Of a DNA stretch of 64,000 bases, positions 32,701 through 44,194 are shown piece after piece. Source of the DNA: Malus domestica. Taxonomy: Eukaryota > Streptophyta > Magnoliopsida > Rosales > Rosaceae. A model generated the notes under the pieces. It saw only the letters and a list, made by a program, of their open reading frames with translations, searched no databases and was not told where the DNA came from. Both the position numbers and the translations under genes were made by a program. The first letter of the stretch is position 1. Each line of letters begins with the position of its first letter. The stretch covers positions 2,797,501-2,861,500 of the forward strand of contig NC_091673.1 in assembly GCF_042453785.1 (NCBI RefSeq), given 5' to 3'.

Positions 32701-34109
32701 GGTTAGACCTTTTCAAGTGAATGCCGAAGCGTGTCATTCTTGCAGGTTATTGGAATCGATTTGCTGTCTCAATCCTTGTTACCAGCCATAGTGGAGCTAG
32801 CAGAGGATAGACATTGGAGGGTTCGACTTGCAATAATAGAGTACATACCTTTATTGGCAAGTCAGCTGGGTGTAGGGTTCTTTGATGATAAGCTTGGTGC
32901 CCTTTGCATGCAGTGGTTACAAGACAAGGTTAGTGTATTCCTACATTTTGAGTACATCTCACTTCATGATAAGCCTGAAGGGAAGAAACGTTGTTCTTTG
33001 TTTCTCTTCCCCCTTCTCTCTCTGTCTCTCTATCCCTCTACCGCCCCCTCCCCCCAAAGAAAGAAAGACAGGGTGCATACTCATTAGTGCTTTCTGCTTT
33101 GGAATCTATTGCAGGTCTACTCAATTCGTGATGCTGCTGCTAATAATTTAAAGCGTCTGGCAGAAGAGTTCGGTCCAGAATGGGCAATGCAACATATTGT
33201 TCCACAGGTTTTTTTTATGACTTTGATTAATTCAGTTGCCACAAGTTCTGCCATGGGAGATTCCAGAAATGTTGAAAATAATGTCATTGTTTTGTCCTGA
33301 ATTTACGGCTTTTATCTTCCTGGAAATTAGAATTATAGGTTTAGAATGGTTTTATGTAGGAAGATTTGCCAGCAACCACCTTTCTCATCACATTATTTTT
33401 TATTTCTTGTGGACGTTTGAATATACTAGTTAAAATTCACCGAAATTGTGGACAAGACAGCTTATGGCTTTTAAAGTTTGGTCGCTTACCACATTTTCGA
33501 CTTTGTAGTTTTCATCATTATTTTATTCTTTAAGGGTTATGTATATACTCTACTCTCAAAATTTTAGGAATTTGTCATTTGGGCAGGTCCTTCAGATGAT
33601 AGACAATCCACACTATTTGTATCGAATGACAATTCTTCGTGCAATCTGTCTCCTTGCCCCGGTTATGGGTCCAGAAATCACATGTTCAAAACTGCTGCCA
33701 GTGCTCATCAATGCGACAAAGGACAGGTATATACACACTATGAATTCTGTGTACCAAATAGGAAAGATACGATGCTGGTGGAGTTATTCCATTCACTGGC
33801 ATAAATTCTTTGTTTTTTCCTCAGAGTACCGAACATCAAATTCAATGTCGCAAAGGTGCTGCAGTCCCTTATCCCCATAGTTGATCAGTCTGTAAGTATC
33901 TATTCGAGTCCTTTGTAATTTGTTATTTCATGTATTCACTTTCTCTGTCTTCTTTCTTCCCGGGCTTAAATTTTCCTTGACGTTGACAGGTGGTGGAGAA
34001 AACAATTCGTCCCTCTTTGGTTGAGCTCAGCGAGGACCCAGATGTTGATGTCCGGTTTTTCGCTAACCAGGCTCTTCAGGCAATTGATCATGTCATGATG
34101 TCAAGCTAG
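29747..34109 (+). CDS. PP2AA: PP2A 65-kDa regulatory (scaffold) subunit A
   Basis: Scaffold subunit that bridges the catalytic C and regulatory B subunits of protein phosphatase 2A (RCN1/PP2AA family). Exons: 29747-30139, 30662-30908, 31023-31135, 31345-31424, 31547-31688, 31797-31877, 32457-32561, 32746-32928, 33115-33207, 33587-33726, 33825-33891, 33990-34109; 587 aa, the standard length. The protein is HEAT repeats from end to end: [170 protein letters not shown] and [20 protein letters not shown]. Start at the first ATG of exon 1. The beta isoform is plausible but was not separated from alpha. Intron 1 contains an AT repeat near 30379. Confidence 0.96.
30379..30400. repeat. (AT)n microsatellite in PP2AA intron 1
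   Basis: A short run of TA dinucleotides, followed by an imperfect 'ctatatata' copy. Simple repeat, probably polymorphic. Confidence 0.8.
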
Positions 34110-35322
34110 AAGAGCCTGAAGAGTAAGCGTCTAGGGGGTTCATTGCTCATGTTGAAGATGGAAGGCATCATTTCTGCGAACTCAGAGTACGTCGTTAATG
34201 TGTTCCTCCGTTGCCGGGAGCGTCTGAGAGTAAGCGTGTGCTATTAATTTGTGCCTAACTGCCGGACCGTTTTCGGATTCCCGCGATTTTACGTTATGCC
34301 GTCGTATATGGGTAAAATGTGTAATATTAGCATTGAGAATTTGTGTCATGTTCTGCAATATTTGTTATGATGGGTCTTCATCGGTAGGAAAGTATTGTCT
34401 TAGGTTTGAAGAACCTTTTTATTTGTTGGTGAATATATCGTTATATATATTTTTTTTATTTAATATTTTGTTGGTTGCAAGAACATTCGAGATCTCCTTA
34501 ATTCATCACTTAATATTGAGCTTCTGATTTGTAAACAATTTAAACTTGTGAATTAAAATTAGAGAAATGCCAAGGTAGCTTGTAAAGTGAGACTCTTTAT
34601 GGACTTCCTGCCACTTTACATTTTAACGTTAATTTTTATGTCAACGTTATAAAACATTGTGCTAAAATCATGAGATGACAATCTCCTACGGTTTGTCTTA
34701 AAATTATATTCAATTTGAGGTCCCATATACATAACACCTATTACAAGGAAAAATCGTGGTTGAAATCGGGAAGAGATACTCGTTTTGTCACTAATTCATC
34801 ACGCGATAATTTTTTATTGAATGACTGATTCACTTTTTGAACATGTGGCAAGCATCGATGCGCCAGATGATGTGTTACTCGGTCTAAATTGATTGCAAAA
34901 GAGAATATAATAGAATCTCTCATCTCCTGCATTAATGCAAACTAATTAGTTACATGAGATAAGTACCGAGTCTAAGTTACACGGTAGAATCTCTCGCCTC
35001 TTTGATGCGTCTTCAAAGAGTAATGAAGCTGCCAACCCACGTGACAATGGAGTTTGGTGGGTAACTTCAGCAGAATGTGAGTGAATGGTATTCGACTATT
35101 CGAGAGGTCCAAACTGACGATACTGTAGGCGGTGGACGGTGGAGTTGTGAGAGGATGAAAGACCTACAGCCCTGGGGGTTGAGGCACTGTAAACAGTTAA
35201 CCTACGACCGATGGTTCGCACCTGGTGCCCCATCCCCCACCAACCACCAAATAATAATTGAAATCTTGGTTTTGCTGCATTGCAATCAGTTTGGTTTGGT
35301 GCGTTGTGCATGCGACATGGCC
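34110..35322. other. Spacer downstream of PP2AA
   Basis: 1.2 kb. The first 300-400 bp is probably the PP2AA 3' UTR. No coding gene or element with recognisable ends is seen in the rest. The last 200 bp (35140-35320) is less AT-rich and leads into a good TATA box. Confidence 0.45.
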
Positions 35323-35330
35323 TATAAATA
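35323..35330 (+). promoter_or_regulatory. Candidate TATA box
   Basis: TATAAATA in the context GGCCTATAAATACAACC, a near-ideal plant TATA box. It is followed about 50 bp later by the first ATGs of the candidate small gene. Confidence 0.45.
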
Positions 35331-35381
35331 CAACCATAGAACTACAAGGATGTTAAATTCACCCAAACCTAGCGTTATTCC

Positions 35382-36143
35382 ATGGATCATCTTCACGACA
35401 TAGAAGTGGCAGAAGAAGAAGGAGAACATATGAGAAGTATGCAGGTATTTCATAAATTACATATATATAGGGACAGATCCGTGACATCATTGTTTTTTTC
35501 AAAACTTTTGACACACGTTTTTGTGAAGCCCACTCCGTAATGTATTTTAACGATTTGAATCGACTATCTTTTAGATTTTCCCTCAAAGATCATCTCTACA
35601 AAAAATCACCTAAATTTGAAATAGTTACCAAACGGGTCCACTCCGTAATATATTTCATGTCATGCAACTTTTTTTTTTTCTTCACTTTTTTTAAAAATTA
35701 AAAACTATAAATTGAAATAGTTATCAAACAGACCCTTAAATACGCATGATGAGAAAATTACCAGTACTTCTCGGTGTGGGATAACACTCGCAAAGTATTG
35801 TAGTTTTGGTAACTTTCAGATTAAAGAATATATGATGATCGATCTAGCAATATCCAGTTAAATTTTATGCAGGTTGGAGGAGCTAGGGCATGGGAACATC
35901 GAATTACACAGTGCAATATGATCTGCGTTGTTCCTTTTTAAGTTCTACAATATTCAACTCATTAACATTTGTTTTTGCAGCAAACGACTCGGCAGTAAAT
36001 TCATATGGAGCACTCATTTGAGCAAGAATGCACAACTGATATTAATAGGCGAAGGTTCCCATCTGCAGCCCCGCGAAGAAACCTCAACCACGAAGTTTCA
36101 CGAGGGGCGGCGGAGGCGTATTTTGGTCTTCAACTGTCAGTAG
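35382..36143 (+). other. Candidate small spliced transcript, function unknown
   Basis: Downstream of the TATA box an ATG at 35382 opens MDHLHDIEVAEEEGEHMRSM and meets a good donor (CAG/GTATTT, 35445). Candidate acceptors follow at 35872-35873 and 35980. Three small readings are possible: direct joining to 35981 gives a 26-aa peptide; use of a middle exon ending before GT at about 35914 leads into the open frame ending at 36143 (Arg-rich end, FHEGRRRRILVFNC); an independent ATG near 36004 opens a frame ending YFGLQLSVG. A shorter upstream ORF starts at 35350. I recognise no family, and the long intron resembles repeat-derived DNA ('cactccgtaat' twice). It could be a small-peptide gene or a non-coding RNA. 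Confidence 0.25.
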
Positions 36144-37958
36144 GCTAGCCGTGACTATGAGGAGGATATGTGAGTGTATGTATATATGCATGATTTTGTT
36201 TTGATGGTTATCATAAACTCACGTTAACAAATGTTTGCTAAACTTGGCCAGCGCCCCACCAACCCCCCGCATCAACCACCACACCATAATCCCTACTCTC
36301 TTTTGTCCAACGCAGTGATTGCTAATAATAAGGATTTAAAAGAGCATTTCATATCAAGAAGATCAAGATAAAGTCCGATGATGTTAATCTTGTTATGGAG
36401 GCCATTGTTGATCCTTGGCCATGCTTCACGCAAAGAAGAAACATATTTAGTCCTGAGTTAATTATGGTGTATGGATGTCCATTCCAATCTAATCAAAGCT
36501 TTTTGCGACAAACAATTGAAACCATATGGTTGTGTGATTGATTTTTCGGCATTACCCTAAACCCATTTTCCATTGGGATCAAATTTGGTGTTGGAGAAAT
36601 TTTTATGGGTGCCTATAACTCACATGTTATAATTTGAGCAGAATAATAACGTCACGTGATTGTGTTCTAGATGCACTAAAAAATTACTCATAAATTTAAT
36701 ATCCTGACATTACTCTAAAATAAATCTTACTTCATAGTTTATATCTCTCCCACACACATAAATTTACCATCTTACCACCTCTTTTCTTCGATGCTTCACA
36801 AAACTCCCAAGTTCCTATCTTTCAATATAATCCATCTCTGAAATGCAAACCAGGGTAGGCCAAACACCCCTAGAGTTCAAGCACTACTACTCCTCCTCCT
36901 CCTCCTCTTCATAGGGTTGCAAAATAGGTGGTGGCGATTAGCGCCACATGGCAGCGCCAATCGCCAATAAGCATCGGAGGCTGCCAAGCTCAGCAGAGAC
37001 CGAGGTTGCTTCACCATATGGTACTTCTCCGAACTGGTCCTCGCCTCTCTCCCAAAAAAGGATTGTAGCAAAATTTTACCTTTAACAATCAAAGTCTCAA
37101 TCGAATTTTACTGATTCAAGTGATGGTGATCAACAGAAAGTGATTCGAACACAGAACTTCGCGTGTACGGAGCGTCGGGAATTAATATAACAAAGTCTCG
37201 TGGCCGCATTATGGGCTGTATTGGCACCCGCACTATCACCCACCATGAAGATTCTGGAAAAGTTGCATTTCCTTGACCACCATGCATTATTAATTGTATC
37301 TTTTTTGTTTTTTTTTAGGCAAGATCAAGCTTACCAATTTTTGTCCTTTTGTGCTTCTGTCCAATTTGTAGCAAAAATGTTGCTAAACATGAACAAATAC
37401 TTGACCATCCAAATATAAGCACGTACCATAGCAAATCGATGCTCTTAATTGATCTTTACCTTCGTTTACGTTAAAAATTCTATGAATATGGCCGAATTCT
37501 ATGGATAATTGATTTTATTTTTCATGTAAAAGTGACTGTCTGCACTAAATTAATCTAAACTACGAAAAAAGAAATTTGAAATAAAATAATTAATTAATTA
37601 AAGCCCCTAAACTTGCTAATTAAAGATAGTTAATTGTCATTAGTCATCCACATTATCTATCGTGAACAGTGCAGACGAATTTAATAAGCATAACGAATTG
37701 ACATGTTCTTAACTTACGTGCATGACATATTCTTGAATTTGGATTCATTTGCAGGCAGATAATGTGCAAATCAGCATTTCTGCATCTATATCCATTTTTG
37801 ACCACAAACGTAGTATTTTGTGTTCTTCGATCTCTCCCAAACTTTGTATATAAATCCCGAACTTTTCCCTTCAACAACCCAACTCACCATTTCCTGATCA
37901 GACATCCCAAAACAGAAAAAGCACTTTTGATTTCAGTACTATTGATCAATAATTCAAC
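36144..37958. other. Spacer, no recognisable gene
   Basis: 1.8 kb. It holds a (CTC)n-like run near 36889-36910 and AT-rich DNA. I saw no gene. The last 200 bp is the promoter of the small gene at 37959, with a TATA box at 37847. Confidence 0.45.
37847..37855 (+). promoter_or_regulatory. TATA box of the 139-aa gene
   Basis: TATATAAAT, about 112 bp upstream of the ATG at 37959. Position and sequence fit a core promoter with a leader of roughly 80 bp. Confidence 0.5.
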
Positions 37959-38489
37959 ATGGAAATGCTCACAAACGCTAATCTTGCATTCGAGGATGAA
38001 AGTGCTTATGTCGACGACGATGATGTCTTTTTTGCCGAGATTAGAAGCCAGATTTTGGCGTTGACATCTGACAATGAAGATTTTCCGGACTCGAAAAGCG
38101 CAAAATATAACTCATTTAGTAGCAGTGTCACCAAACGTCCTGCAGGTCACACTATTTCATCATCACTTGGATATATAAGCTGGTTGGGAAATAAGAACAG
38201 TAGTAATTATGCAGTACCAGCTTCCCTTGCAAAGTTGTGGGAAAACAGCAATGTTACTGGGACTGGAGTTTTTATCCCACAAGCTGTAAAATCCAGAAGA
38301 GATTGCAGGCCAAGTAAATCACTCTAATCCTTTCTTAATTACGATTACTCTTTCCGCATAGAAAAAGAAGGATTTTATTCAATTTTAATTTATCAGTGAC
38401 TAATTTTTGTCTGGTGTCCGGCAGGAAGGATGAACAACGACAGGAGAAGAACTTACAAGCGAGTGGAGAACATGAACAAGCAGTCATGA
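37959..38489 (+). CDS. Unnamed plant protein with GTGVFIP motif
   Basis: Two exons, 37959-38313 and 38425-38489, encode 139 aa. The intron is GT-AG, phase 1 (A/GA rebuilding Arg). The N-terminal half is acidic (AYVDDDDVFFAEIRSQILAL) and Ser-rich. The C-terminal half carries PASLAKLWENSN, then GTGVFIPQAVKSRR and RPRRMNNDRRRTYKRVENMN. I recall short plant proteins with the same GTGVFIP...RPxRMNN arrangement, but no function or name. No signal peptide or membrane segment is visible. The basic C-terminus could act as a nuclear signal or bind nucleic acid, which is speculation. A TATA box lies 112 bp upstream. Confidence 0.75.
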
Positions 38490-39444
38490 GCACAAGTTTG
38501 CCAACCTCAAATAATGTCACGGCCCAGAGTGTTTCAAAACAAAACAGATTACCGACGGGGGAAAATTTTGCAGTATAAACACTGCAAGCATCATGTGCCA
38601 TAAGGGAACTCGGGAAGATTTAATTATATACCATTTTCAGGATGTATTAGTTACAATTACTCTAAAATACTACCTCATTGTAACCCAATTTATTTATTTG
38701 GTCGTATCAAATAACAAAACACAAAGGAATATGCCATATTTCGCCGTTTTGATTAGGGTAGTGATTTTTTCTTTTCGTGCAATCCTCTTTGTTTTCTTGC
38801 CTTCGAATTGAATAAATCAAAACAAAATCAGAAGGGCCAAAGGAGAAAACAAAAGTTCGGAAATCAATACACTTTTTTAAGGGAACATTAACAAAAAGTT
38901 CCCGATACTGTTCACTTTAATGAAAAACCACATGTTTACACTAAAAAATCAGCCCTAGTACTATTCACTTTACCCTTTATTTTGTCATTATCGTTAAAAC
39001 TCAAAATTTTCAAATCATTTTCATTAGTTTTCCCCTTTTTTACTATTAGGCGAGATTTTTGTAAAAGTCAAGGAATGAAACAACTAGCCACTTCCTACAA
39101 TTCAGGTTCTCCAAAAATGATTCCAGTCCCCACAGACTATCTGATGCGATTAGTATAGAACATAATGCTAAAATGAGTATACATCCATCCATTTATGCTA
39201 AAGAGGACATATTCTTTTACCTTAATTACATGCTAGGAAATCACCAGTCGACCTTTCCTAATCATCGACGTTTCGAAAAGCATCATAAGGAAAAAAAGGG
39301 GGTCCGAAAAGCCCGAATCTGCAATTTTGATGGTTAACCATCTTCATGGTCTCAGCACTAGAGCTGGTTTACTAATAAGGGGGGAAATACCTAACTTTTT
39401 TTGTAGGTCCTAAGGTGGGGCGGTCGAGCTGATAGTGAACAACA
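38490..39444. other. Convergent spacer with a small MITE
   Basis: Between the stop codons of the 139-aa gene and the TGA factor gene. A 156-bp MITE lies at 38880-39035. The remainder holds the two 3' ends and no other recognised feature. Confidence 0.5.
38880..39035. mobile_element. 156-bp MITE with terminal inverted repeats
   Basis: The left end reads AGGGAACATTAACAAAAAG; the right end reverse-complemented reads GGGGAAAACTAATGAAAATG. The same 7 bp, TTTTTTA, flank both sides (38873-38879 and 39036-39042). The interior has two 'ctgttcacttta'/'ctattcacttta' copies. It resembles a very common dispersed repeat I associate with Rosaceae genomes. Superfamily is uncertain; the T-rich duplication makes its exact length ambiguous. 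Confidence 0.6.
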
Positions 39445-42400
39445 TTAGTCCCTGGGACGCGCTTGCCATAAAGAACTGAGTGCTCGGAGACGAGAGAAGT
39501 AGTCACTGATGACAAGAAGGGCGCGAGCTGCTTGGCGAGTGGTCAGAATCCGATGCAATTGTTGCAGAGTTTGCTGTCTCAAAAGGTCGGCCTAACAAGT
39601 AAAAAAGGTGTGCAAGTTAGTTTTTGTATATCAAATGTATGTGCATAAAGATATGATAAGCGCGCTTGGTTACCTGGTGAAGGAAATTCTCAAGTGTGGC
39701 CAGCTTTCCCATAGCAATTGCCATTTGGCCCATGTAGTCCGCGACATTATCAGAACCAGTGGGGCAATGAATCGGCGAGGAAAGTGTTTCCACAAGAGAT
39801 TGTTGCAAAGCTTCCATCCCTTGTGACAAGGCATCTTCAGCCTGTTGGGAGGATTGCTGCAGATTGCATATTCCCATCAACTGCTGATCTGTTAAAGGTT
39901 CGAGGTGGTTCCCAAGTATCTGAATATCCAATGATAAAATCACGATTAAAGATAGGCCTACGGTGAAGTATATACAACTTAAAAAACAAAATCAAATAGA
40001 AGATCACCTTGAGAAGTTCAGACGAGCGGAATCCACCCAACCACATAAAACACCTTTCAGCAGGTGTCTTCCACATTCCAGAGAGCATGTGAAACACATC
40101 AATCTTTGCAGCAATGCTCTTCAACCTGAATATCTCATCATAATGTGTCATTACGCTGTCAACGAGAATCCGCAATTCATTATCTCCCATATGGGAATTC
40201 ACAGCTGATCGCATATCATGTATCAGCCGCTGATGTTCTTCAAGCCAGCGTGCATACTCCAAGTTGAATGTTAAGGCCCCTGACAAGTACAATCAGTTAT
40301 CAGAAACCATTGGATCAGGACATGCTTTTCCAAATATCATATCATATATTCTCTACAAGTTACCCCGAACTGCAAGCGATTGTTCATTGAATGCAGGAAA
40401 CAAGAAATTGGAAAACCTTTACAGCATTTTATGCTTCGTTTTCTTTAATTAACAAAACTAACTAAAATCTTCATGGATCCAACTGAAATAACTTACCATT
40501 TCCTGCCACTGAATGACCATGATCCCCTGGAAGTCCATCTGCAATATATATACCCTGCATTGAAACACCACCAGAAGAAATGAATAATTACATATATGCA
40601 TACACACACACATTACCGATGAAAAATACAAAGTCGTTCACCTGCTGGCGGGCTCGCTGAAGCTCTTGCTCTAGCTGCGAAAGCCTAAGTCGACTATTTT
40701 CCAGCTGCTGGACATATGCCTATGTATCCAAAACCAAAACCTATAAATGATCCAAATATGTTCCATTCATTAACTTAAGACAATGTAACATTTTCATTCA
40801 ACAGTTCAAGGTTGAAGAGGCTCGGTAAATTTGTGGGGAACATCAATTAACTAGAAGGGCATCAAAAGGTAAGAAAAGTAGAGGAAGGGAGCAGAAAGTA
40901 AATGGTTAAAAGGGTAAAATCCCACCAAAAGAGAAGTGAAAAAGGGGAGGGAGGCTACAAAAAAAAAGCCTTTGCTATTAAAGAGAATGAGAAGGCTGAG
41001 AAGCATTTAAGGCTAACCTAATTTTTATAGACCTGGCAGTGAATCTTCAGGTTTGATACCAAGATTTTGTCTCAACATAGCTAAAAGATTTAGACGCTGG
41101 GTTACAGACCTACACCGCGGTAAACCATGTGTTTTAATGCTCTCACGTGACGTTACGTAATTAGTGTAAGATGTCACGGCCTAACAAGGTGTAGGGAAGC
41201 CTCTCTCGATGAAATTAAAAAGAAAAAAGACATTCAAATACGTGCCGATGGAAGGTAAAGATGTATACTTTCTTCCTTAGTCGACTCTTCCTTGCTGCTT
41301 CTCTGTTCTGGGCCAGCCTACGTAGTGTCTGTAGATAAGTTAGCTTAATGGGATTAGCATTTAAGATCGAAAATTACTTTCTAATTAATAAAATCACTTT
41401 GATCAATAATCCAAATATCCTAACCTTTTGGTCACCAGTAGTTCTTTCCTTTGCCTGCTCTGTGGAATCCACTACCATTAGTGCTCCATGCTGCACTCCA
41501 TGAAGCTAAAACAAAATCGTATCTCACATTAATCCACTGACACTAAAAAATTAGAAAGCTAAATAAAGTTTACAGTAAAATATGCAGATTTAAAGCAAAT
41601 CAACTTAAGATATGGGCCAAGTTATTAAGGTACTAATTGAATTGAAAACATTCTGGAAGCTATCTTTTTAACTGACAAAGCGATATTCTAAATTACTATA
41701 ATTTATAGGAGGGAGATTCGAACTATAATGCAAAGGAGGTGAGGCGTGGGCACAGTTCTAGCCAACTGACCGAACAAACGTCTTGAAGCTTGAAACAACA
41801 TGGATGATAATCCAAAATTCCAAATTTCAAAAGATTCTCAATTCCACTAAGCCTATAGAAAGATTCCTATGAAAAAGTATGGTAGCAGTCTAGCAGACAC
41901 ATATGCTCATGAAACAGAGACCAAGAGAGAGATGGTGATACATGGTTTTTGTCATCGGTGTCAACATCCGTCGAAGTGTCAGTCTGCTGGCTGTTGTCAG
42001 CCATGGCTGAATTATCACCCCAATTCTCAAAGTGTCCGTTTCCAGACGACGTCGTCCCTTTCTGCTGCTGGTACATGTATGGCTGCTGCTGTCCTGTGTC
42101 CACACACCCTCCTCCTCCTGTTCCGGTTATAGTTGATCCTATGTCCAAACACCCGCCAACGTTCAAGGTCCCGTACTGCAAGCTATCAGGTACACCGCCA
42201 ACATTGTTTGCTTTTAAGCTGAACATGGAGCCTACACCAGATTAAAACCCATATATTAGAGAGAGAAAGAGACAGAAAGGAGGAGAGAGAGACAGAGAGG
42301 ATACTTGGGCTTAAAACAACAGCATCATCGTGAGGGAAGGCGGTAGCGGACTGTTCAAGCTCTCCAAGATCCGTAAAACGCGTTTGGTTCCGGTCACTGT

Positions 42401-42621
42401 CGTCTCCCCTGTTTTTTCACATCGCAGAAAAAACAGAGCAATTGGGTTTATCTTTTACTGCTAAATTTCAAGACTTTATGTTTTTTACGCACAACCCATT
42501 TCTCATACGCCAAAAAACGTAAACATAACCAGTAAGAAGACGGGAGAACGATAGACCTGAAATAGAAGGAAGAGTGGGAGTAGAATTCTGGGTTTGTTGA
42601 CGCTGCTTTGAAGCTCTGCAT
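39445..42621 (-). CDS. TGA2.1-like bZIP transcription factor (clade II TGA)
   Basis: TGA factors bind TGACG (as-1) elements and work with NPR1 in salicylic-acid and xenobiotic responses. Exons in transcript order: 42621-42557, 42408-42305, 42231-41942, 41505-41425, 41328-41269, 40719-40642, 40554-40497, 40279-40008, 39919-39674, 39591-39445; 466 aa. A long N-terminal extension (MQSFKAASTNPEFYSHSSF; TRFTDLGELEQSATAFPHDD) ending QTDTSTDVDTDDKN separates TGA2.1-like proteins from the short TGA2/5/6. The basic region at 181-200 (LAQNREAARKSRLRKK) leads into the zipper (AYVQQLENSRLRLSQLEQEL). The DOG1 domain follows: FNLEYARWLEEHQRLI, SGMWKTPAERCFMWLGGFRS, QLMGICNLQQSSQQAEDALS, MGQMAIAMGKLATLENFLHQ and ILTTRQAARALLVISDYFSR, ending SLWQARPRD. 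All phases agree. Confidence 0.95.
41144..41160. promoter_or_regulatory. Cluster of ACGT cores in a TGA-factor intron
   Basis: CACGTG (41144-41149), TGACGT (41148-41153) and TTACGTAA (41153-41160) overlap in 17 bp inside an intron of the bZIP gene itself. These are classic bZIP targets, and TGACG is the TGA-factor site. Binding and autoregulation are inference. Confidence 0.35.
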
Positions 42622-42886
42622 TTTTTTTACTGATTGGGTGGTGATTCCTTCTGCCTGTATCACTTTAAAGCAAAGAAAAGGTAAAAAACGAAGATCTTCA
42701 AACGACCTTTTACAGTGGAGAAGGGGGAGAGACAGAGCAGGGTGAGTGAAGTCAAGAAAATCTTGATGTAGCTTTAAGAAGAGGATAGCGTATCAGGACA
42801 CCCTTTTTAATAAATTTTAAAACAACAGGCTTTTTATTATTGCTTTCTGACTTGGGATTTTAGCTTCCCAATACCCCCAGAGCGAG

Positions 42887-42914
42887 AGAGCGAGAGAGAG
42901 AGAGAGAGAGAGAG
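42887..42914. repeat. (GA)n microsatellite
   Basis: GAGCGAGAGAGCGAGAGAGA-type tract about 270 bp upstream of the TGA-factor ATG, in its promoter or leader. GA tracts are common there in plants and can bind BBR/BPC proteins. Confidence 0.75.
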
Positions 42915-43340
42915 GGGCCTTACGTTTCCTCAGTCTCTCGCTTTAGAGCGTTTCGAACACTCTCTCCAGTCTTGGCCTTTTCACTCTGCTACAAGCCTAC
43001 AATCTCTGCTCTGTTTATGCTTATTAAGCAAAGCAAAATCCAATGTATTTTGAAAACCCAAATCGAGAAAATGATGTAAAAATTGAGGAGGAGCGTGGGA
43101 CAACTAGTCCACTTGGCCCAAGACAAATAAGACCCCTATGTTGTTGATTCTTTTAGCTCCAGGGTCTCTTCCTGTACTCAAGAGTATAGAGTAGTAGTGT
43201 TTAGGGTTCTTTCTCTTTTCTTCTCTCGAGAAGAACTTTTAGGAAGAGGAATTCAAATCAATCATGTATTATTAGCACATCAAAATTTATGATTGTGTGT
43301 GATTAGTTTGAAATATTAATGTAGTGTCATGTTATCGTAA

Positions 43341-43905
43341 GAGCACTTTCACCAGAGGCACATTAGGCCGGCAGCCAGTCAAAAAATCAGGCTGGGACTT
43401 AGTTAATCCACTCTAGCCCACAAACTTGTCTGGCACCCAGGCCAGCCCAAACTTGACTGACCAAGGGATCGGCCCCTTTTTTGTTTTGCGCATGGCGCGT
43501 GGAGTTCACGCGGCCGTGGGCAAGAGTACCCAACAGCCGTTAAGAGGCGGGGCCCGTAGCGCAAGCGCACTCACATCTCACCCCGGGTAGGCGACGCGGC
43601 CCACTGTCTGCCGTTGGATTTCCAACGGCTAATTTTTCTAGACCGTTGTATTTCCAACGGTAAAAAATTTGAATTTCACTTTTGATCTGGACCATCCAAT
43701 CACAGATCAACAGTTCATGTTTTTCTCCCAAAATTTTATTCTTTTATAAAAAAATTAATAAATTTTAAATGGGTTAGGTGCCAGTGCATTTTTTTAGGGA
43801 TGGAGATGCCCTTGGCCTATTACTGTTCATTAGGGTCTATCACTGTTCACTAAGTGGATAAATGCGATGTGTGCTAGCACATTTGTGTTAGCGGTAGAAC
43901 TACTC
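43341..43905. mobile_element. PIF/Harbinger-like MITE (TAA target duplication)
   Basis: 565 bp. Left end GAGCACTTTCACC; right end reverse-complemented GAGTAGTTCTACC. TAA flanks both sides (43338-43340 and 43906-43908). The interior is GC-richer than its surroundings and holds repeated 'ccaacgg' motifs (43618-43663). There is no coding capacity. Confidence 0.6.
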
Positions 43906-44137
43906 TAAGAGAGAAACTTTTGTGAAACACTGAGATTTCATCGCGGTATCCTAAACAAAAAATGCAAGCCAAACAAAAAAAGTTAAAATTTGTATCTAAA
44001 GTTTTTTATTTTTTTTTTGGGTAAACTGAGGAATCCATTCCAGTGCCAAGAGACCAAAACTAAACCCCAAAAGCTTACACAGAAGCAAACAAATAAACAA
44101 CCACTAACACAATGCAGAAGGGTTCAACAAGAAGGAC

Positions 44138-44145
44138 GTTGCAGC
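44138..44145. repeat. hAT target-site duplication, left copy
   Basis: GTTGCAGC, identical to 50817-50824. An 8-bp duplication is the hallmark of hAT insertion. Confidence 0.9.
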
Positions 44146-44160
44146 CACAGTAGAAAATAT

Positions 44161-44194
44161 CGATAATATCGGCGAAATATCGCCGATATTATCG
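44161..44194. repeat. Perfect hairpin at the hAT left end
   Basis: A 15-bp perfect inverted repeat (CGATAATATCGGCGA and its complement) around a 4-nt AATA loop, starting 16 bp inside the element. More ATATCGCGATAT palindromes follow to 44310. It may serve transposase binding or form a cruciform. Confidence 0.85.

Larger units (their letters stand above)
42622..44137. other. Upstream region of TGA factor with GA repeat and MITE
   Basis: Promoter and leader of the TGA gene. A GA microsatellite lies at about 42887-42914. A PIF/Harbinger-like MITE occupies 43341-43905. The last 230 bp before the hAT element (43906-44137) show no gene. Confidence 0.5.

Noticed and set aside
36877-37092. Minus-strand frame ending in an Arg/Ser run
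   Set aside because: Depends on a simple CTC repeat; nothing else supports a gene.
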